From Gremmenia infestans (taxonomy: Eukaryota; Ascomycota; Leotiomycetes; Helotiales; Hamatocanthoscyphaceae), in the NCBI GenBank assembly GCA_032629725.1, contig JAFEVB010000007.1:1240001-1304000 (forward strand): DNA of 64,000 bases. Reading direction: 5' to 3'. Made by a program: the position numbers and the translations under genes. The number at the start of each line of letters is the position of its first letter. Positions within the stretch are counted from its first letter, which is position 1. Under the pieces are notes generated by a model that was not told the DNA's origin, did no database searches, and saw nothing but the letters and a program-made list of their open reading frames with translations. Positions 60,079 to 64,000 of this stretch are shown piece by piece.

Positions 60079-61033
60079 TACCGGCGAGTGTATTTGGTAG
60101 TGGAAGGCATGTGAGCTCGAGGAAGAATGATACCACGGTCAAGAAGGAGAACCAACTAATGTCCCAAAACTGGCGGATGGTTATGGGATAACCTTAAGTA
60201 ATGCTTTATCTGGCTTTAAGACGGTCGAATGACGGGGCCAGGGTCGGTCGCATGGGGGTCGCATGGCATGGATGGATGGCATGGCATGCTGACCTCAGCC
60301 TGCTCATGCCTGCATTCAGTGATTTTTAGGGTGCGTCTATAGAGCTTGGCTTGTCCTTGTTCTAGGCTCTAGGTACCTATAGGCTAATTGTACTTCGGCG
60401 CCTCGGCTCACTGGCCGACCTCACCTCACCTCACTTCACTTGCGTACCAGGTACGGAGACGTTACTATCCCCCATCAAGTGACTGATTATCGAACTACAA
60501 AGGACCTCTAAACCAACTTCTTTGTTATCACCTGCGTGGCCTGATTTGATCAATAAATCCGAAACGGAAAGTGCTTTTAAGTTTGACATGGCCAAGTGTG
60601 CCATCTTACATAGATCCAAATGGATGCGGCAGTTCAAGTAAAGCAGGTCCACTATATGGTCAGCTTATGCTGTTGCTCTAAGCGTTGTTGGTTTGTCATT
60701 CAGTAAAGATGATACTCTCGTCCCTCGCTCTCCTTCTGTGGCCTACAAGATTCTGAAAGGGGTTCCTTGATGTCCTTCCTGATACTCTCTTGGATTCCTT
60801 AGACCTTGTAACTATTTTCCAGATGGTTTTGATATTGAGGAGTGAATGTGAAATAGGTATTCTCTTGCTTTACGATGCCATCCAGCCCCTCATTGCTTTC
60901 CAGCCCATTTCTAACCTAGACCAAAACGTCTACTACATCACATATTGAAATCCGATTTTTGATGCATCTGCACTCGCTACACGGTCTATGTTAGACCGAT
61001 ACACTCAAGACGTTGTTTGGTGTTCCGGGGCAC
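60079..61033. other. Gene-poor spacer
   Basis: No supported gene. Contains the EDEM promoter, a CATGGCATGG-type simple repeat at about 60,250-60,290 and a CTCACCTCACCTCACTTC run near 60,420. The 73-aa frame at 60,431-60,652 (-) has no recognisable features. 60,700-61,030 shows nothing. Confidence 0.4.
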
Positions 61034-61273
61034 TCACAAGACACTGGGCCCAATTCTAATACTTGGAAGCCGATGACCTTCGCATCCTCTAACGGCCATT
61101 ATGGCAGCCTGTATCTCTGCACGCTTGTGTTCCGGGCATTTGACGAACACTCTGAGTTTTTGCCTGCATACGGTACATATGTTCTCCTGTTCTGCGCACA
61201 TTTTGACCACTTCTTGGGGATGTAACTCGATCGTGGTCTTTTGAGAAGGATGAGCTGAGTCCTTATAGATCAC
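61034..61273 (-). pseudogene. Small Cys-rich gene, probably frameshifted paralogue of the 62.8-63.2 kb gene
   Basis: The open frame gives 79 aa. From the internal Met at residue 25 (61,201) it reads MC-x6-C-x2-C-x9-C, exactly the spacing of the gene at 62,759-63,166. After Cys 63 the two diverge in this frame, but shifting by one base recovers a stretch ending VSCECPG. This matches VSHECPG of the paralogue; the underlying DNA, GAGTGCCCCGG against GAGTGTCCCGG, is nearly identical. So a one-base change near 61,100 has probably cut the protein short, or an unseen splice restores it. Function is unknown. No signal peptide is seen, so an intracellular protein is more likely. Confidence 0.45.
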
Positions 61274-62341
61274 CCAGAGACTCTGGTGGGTTCGAGGGGA
61301 CGTTCGATGGGTCTGTTAGAAGATTCTGGCGAGTATGTCGTGCACGGTTTGCAAATCGAGTGAGATCTTAGGTTAACTCATGGCGAATGATGGCTCTTCA
61401 AGGTGTCAAATGCAGGTTTTGTATGTGTCTCAGACATCCGACATTCCTTAATTCCTTTTTGTCGAAAAGGTATTCCAACTTGCAGTGCAAGTTGCAATCT
61501 GGGTTTGTGCTTCAAGCAAGCAAGCCAGGTGACCAGCTCCGATTCGTCGCATAAAATGTTATTCACATGGTTTCTCTTACTAGGGAATCGCGCTGATTCA
61601 TTCTGGTAGACAAGTGGGTAGTGAAGTTTGGCTCTACATGCTCTACTAGTCAGAAAGCTGTGTTTGTTTTAGATACAATATGAGTCGACCAAGAGCAAAC
61701 AAGTTGTTCATCATGACTTTGTTCTCTTGCAAGACAGCACACAATTATTCCCTGATTATCCCGATGACTACTTATAGTTATTCAGACAACTCCAATCTCA
61801 ATTCGGATGTACTTGGGTTCTTCATCGGGTTCTAGCTCCCGGGTTCACTGACGACATAATGTGATTTGTTCTTCAATTTGAAGCAGAAAAGAAGACTCCA
61901 CAATTTCACAGAGCCCTATCAATCTTGCCAGGCTGGGTATGTAAAGATATTCCTTGCATTCAAGCTTTCCATGTTGGGAATTAGGTATGGTTTGATGGAG
62001 ATTGTCTTATGATGGGTGAGATTCTATGAAGCAGAATTGTTAGTAACTAAAGACGAGGCCAATTCCAACTTGCGGGTTTGTATTCATCCATACGGGGCAC
62101 ATTATAGAGTGGGTATAACTTGTATATTATGTGGTTCTACAACTTCACCAACCGCAGCATTGAACAGCAATCCGTATCTCCAGTACCCAAAGTTTCCATC
62201 CCTATCTTCAGAAGTTGATCCATCAAATATGTTAAAAACCCGACACATTTCTGTTGCGGTCAAGTACACTATGCATGGCAAGTATCAAGGCAACCGTCTC
62301 CAACCGAGCGGCAGGACAAGAAAGATGAGGGTCACCATCCA
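61274..62341. other. Spacer with coding-like scraps
   Basis: Open frames of 60-120 aa occur on both strands (61,378-61,566 and 62,016-62,378 among them), but none shows a domain, signal or paralogue. No RIP decay is evident. Confidence 0.35.
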
Positions 62342-62608
62342 TTACACGGTGAAACCGAGCAACCTTTGCACTCCCTAAGCAATCGTGGTCAGCATTTGAG
62401 CGGCTTCGAGAGCCGAATGGCCATTTTAAGCACTTACTGTATAATTCCAGCTGTCGAGTAATGTGGCTCTTTTCGTACCCAATAACCACACTTTCGGAAG
62501 CTCATTGGTTTCGCACGCCTCCGCCGATCGCACATCTTGATAATTGAACCAGTAGTCTTGGGGAATGTCGCACAGCCGGTGTCTTTCTCGATGTTGAACT
62601 GCACGCAT
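62342..62608 (-). CDS. Possible small gene or terminal exons, unknown
   Basis: A frame on the - strand has coding-like composition (WFNYQDV, LPKVWLLGTKRATLLDSW). It ends at a good GTAAGT donor at 62,437; joining to an acceptor at 62,375 adds 10 residues and a stop (62,344-62,342). From the ATG at 62,608 this would give 67 aa. The same frame continues upstream of the ATG for about 15 codons, so it may instead be the 3' end of a larger gene, possibly the one at 62,759-63,166. I recognise no family. Confidence 0.3.
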
Positions 62609-62758
62609 GCTATGAAGGAATAATGACAAATCGCGCACATCGGTAGGAATGAGGATCCATTTATCTCATTCGGTTTTCAAGCAAATGTCCTTCCCCTTTG
62701 GTCTCGAGCACACCTAGATACCCAGCGTACGCCATGTAACATCCTCATATACTCAAAT

Positions 62759-63166
62759 CTATTTCCCGTCGGTGGTACTGAATGGCCAGCCTGGAGTAGC
62801 AATTCTTGTAGCTCTATTATGCAGCATTAGTTATCCGCTGCTTAATGCACAATCTTTCTTCCAAAGATGAACTTACAGACCGGGACACTCATGGCTCACG
62901 TCGAAGCTGTCGATCTGTTTTGTGGTCATCACCAAGCGGGGGCATTCACTGTAATTTTGTGATTCGGAACTCTCCTCCTGGGTCAAGGGTTCGCAGATCT
63001 TGACTATTGTGGACGTCATGTGGCAGTCTTTGCAGACGACTTCCTGCCGCTCACACATTTCGTCGTCTTTTGTAAGATTTTCGTTGGGATCTGGATGTAG
63101 GACTCTTGGTGCACGGCAATTAGGAAGGTGTGTTTTATTGAAGAACTCCAAAGTGTGATTAATCAT
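62759..63166 (-). CDS. Small Cys-rich protein, MC-x6-C-x2-C-x9-C family
   Basis: Exon 1 (63,166-62,877) and exon 2 (62,813-62,759) join across a 63-bp intron with a GTAAGT donor, a CTAAT-like branch site and a TAG acceptor to give 114 aa. The Met at residue 37 (63,058) starts the region shared with the gene at 61,034-61,273, and may be the true start, giving 78 aa. Cys pairs CKDC and spaced single Cys suggest metal binding, but no known finger is recognised. No signal peptide. The two copies lie 1.6 kb apart on the same strand, consistent with a tandem duplication. Exon 2 is short and less certain. Confidence 0.5.
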
Positions 63167-64000
63167 GACGGAAAGGATGGAAATTTTGATTTCATTTCAT
63201 AACGCCTGCCTGCTTTGTTGAAATGACCCGCAACCAATCCGAAACAAGCCCATCAATGAAGGAGGCCAAAGTGTAGTTCAGCATTTCTGGACTGTAGCTT
63301 TCGATGCCTACCATCGCGAAAATTTTATGCTCTGTGGGTGTTGTATCCCTTAGGTTGTTTCAATAAAGGGAATTTTGAACAAAGACTTCATTTACTTCCA
63401 CGTCTGTAATTACTGGAGCAACACCAGTAGAAGAAAGCTCGGGTTCATCGTTGATTGGCCCTTTGAGACAATGTTGATATTCAAGACAGGGGACTTTAGA
63501 CCTTGAAGCAACGAAACCTTACGATCAAATCAGATGCTCAAAGGCAAGCGCGATCGAATGTAGCGCCCTATCTAAGAGGAAGACGCAACTAAGCATATAG
63601 CTCGGTAGGTAGTGAGTTGGTTTTCAAATCATACTCCAAGAACTTGAAGTCATCAAAAGCCCTGGAGGACGGTGCGGCAAAGTATTTTTCGATTGAAAGG
63701 CTACTCGTTTCCAAGCATCAAGACCCCGAAGAACTCGCCCACGGAAAATCACGAGACTGCGCGGATAAAACCTTAAGCCAGGTCCCAAATTAAAGATCGC
63801 GGGGTTTAATCTTGAAGCCAGGTAAGGGATTCTCGAAGTACCTAGGTAGTAGGGAATACACCAGCGCAACACGATTAGGAAATGATTTCGATAAAAATAT
63901 AAAAGCCGTCTAGTGCGTAGGAGGAAATTTGTAGAGACATGACTGTCATACTGTAGTATAACCATGACCCGCGTGCTAGTAAGAAGTAAATTGCCTTTCG
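63167..64000. other. Window end, no firm gene
   Basis: On the - strand, 63,416-63,192 reads like coding sequence (SYSPEMLNYTLASFIDGLVSDWL) with a TGA at 63,362-63,360, so it may be a broken gene or an exon. Its MLNYTL recalls the MINHTL start of the neighbouring Cys-rich gene. The 113-aa frame at 63,624-63,965 has no features. Confidence 0.35.

Noticed and set aside
1..64000. tRNA or rRNA genes
   Set aside because: I looked for cloverleaf-like arms with promoter boxes and for rRNA segments and saw none I could support by eye; a tRNAscan run would settle it.

Overview
The window is fungal nuclear DNA from a filamentous ascomycete (Pezizomycotina). Genes carry short GT-AG introns of about 50-150 bp. 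The gene set includes a class of fungal cytochrome P450, a PTH11/rhodopsin-type membrane protein, a Zn2Cys6 regulator and a berberine-bridge-like FAD oxidase. A 36-kb block is ruined by C-to-T and G-to-A changes on both strands: it is very rich in TpA, poor in CpA/TpG, and has a stop every few codons. This is the pattern of repeat-induced point mutation (RIP). I cannot name the species; a leotiomycete-like genome would fit.

Layout. 1-4.5 kb holds an intact P450 gene and a small secreted cysteine protein at the edge of the AT-rich block. 4.8-40.85 kb is a nested graveyard of retrotransposons with no intact long ORF. It contains a family D gypsy relic, a family C gypsy element, and family A chromoviruses (E1, E2, E3 and an inverted copy A'). 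It also contains family B chromoviruses (a 5' fragment and a full copy interrupted by E3) and an inverted non-LTR relic. Target-site duplications and reading frames that rejoin across insertions give the order: E1 went into C, B1 into C, A' into B1, E2 into A', B2 into the non-LTR relic, and E3 into B2. 41-42 kb holds the 3' end of a dead FAD amine/amino-acid oxidase gene. 42.3-50 kb holds an FAD-linked oxidase (-), a repeat-bearing intergenic region with a 238-bp MITE, and a fungal-rhodopsin membrane protein (+). 50-60 kb is ordinary core genome: MsrA (+), a mitochondrial Bax-inhibitor/GHITM protein (-), a Zn2Cys6 factor (-) and an EDEM-type GH47 protein with a PA domain (-). 60-64 kb is gene-poor and carries two related small Cys-rich genes, one apparently frameshifted.

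The most interesting observation is a conserved antisense reading frame of 193-195 codons in every family A element, lying between the chromodomain end of pol and the 3' LTR. Comparing the mutated copies shows an ancestral C-x2-C-x6-C-x10-C-x2-C-x6-C array, the spacing of a fungal Zn2Cys6 cluster, followed by a charged helical region. Two divergent LTR subfamilies (484 and 432 bp) both keep it.
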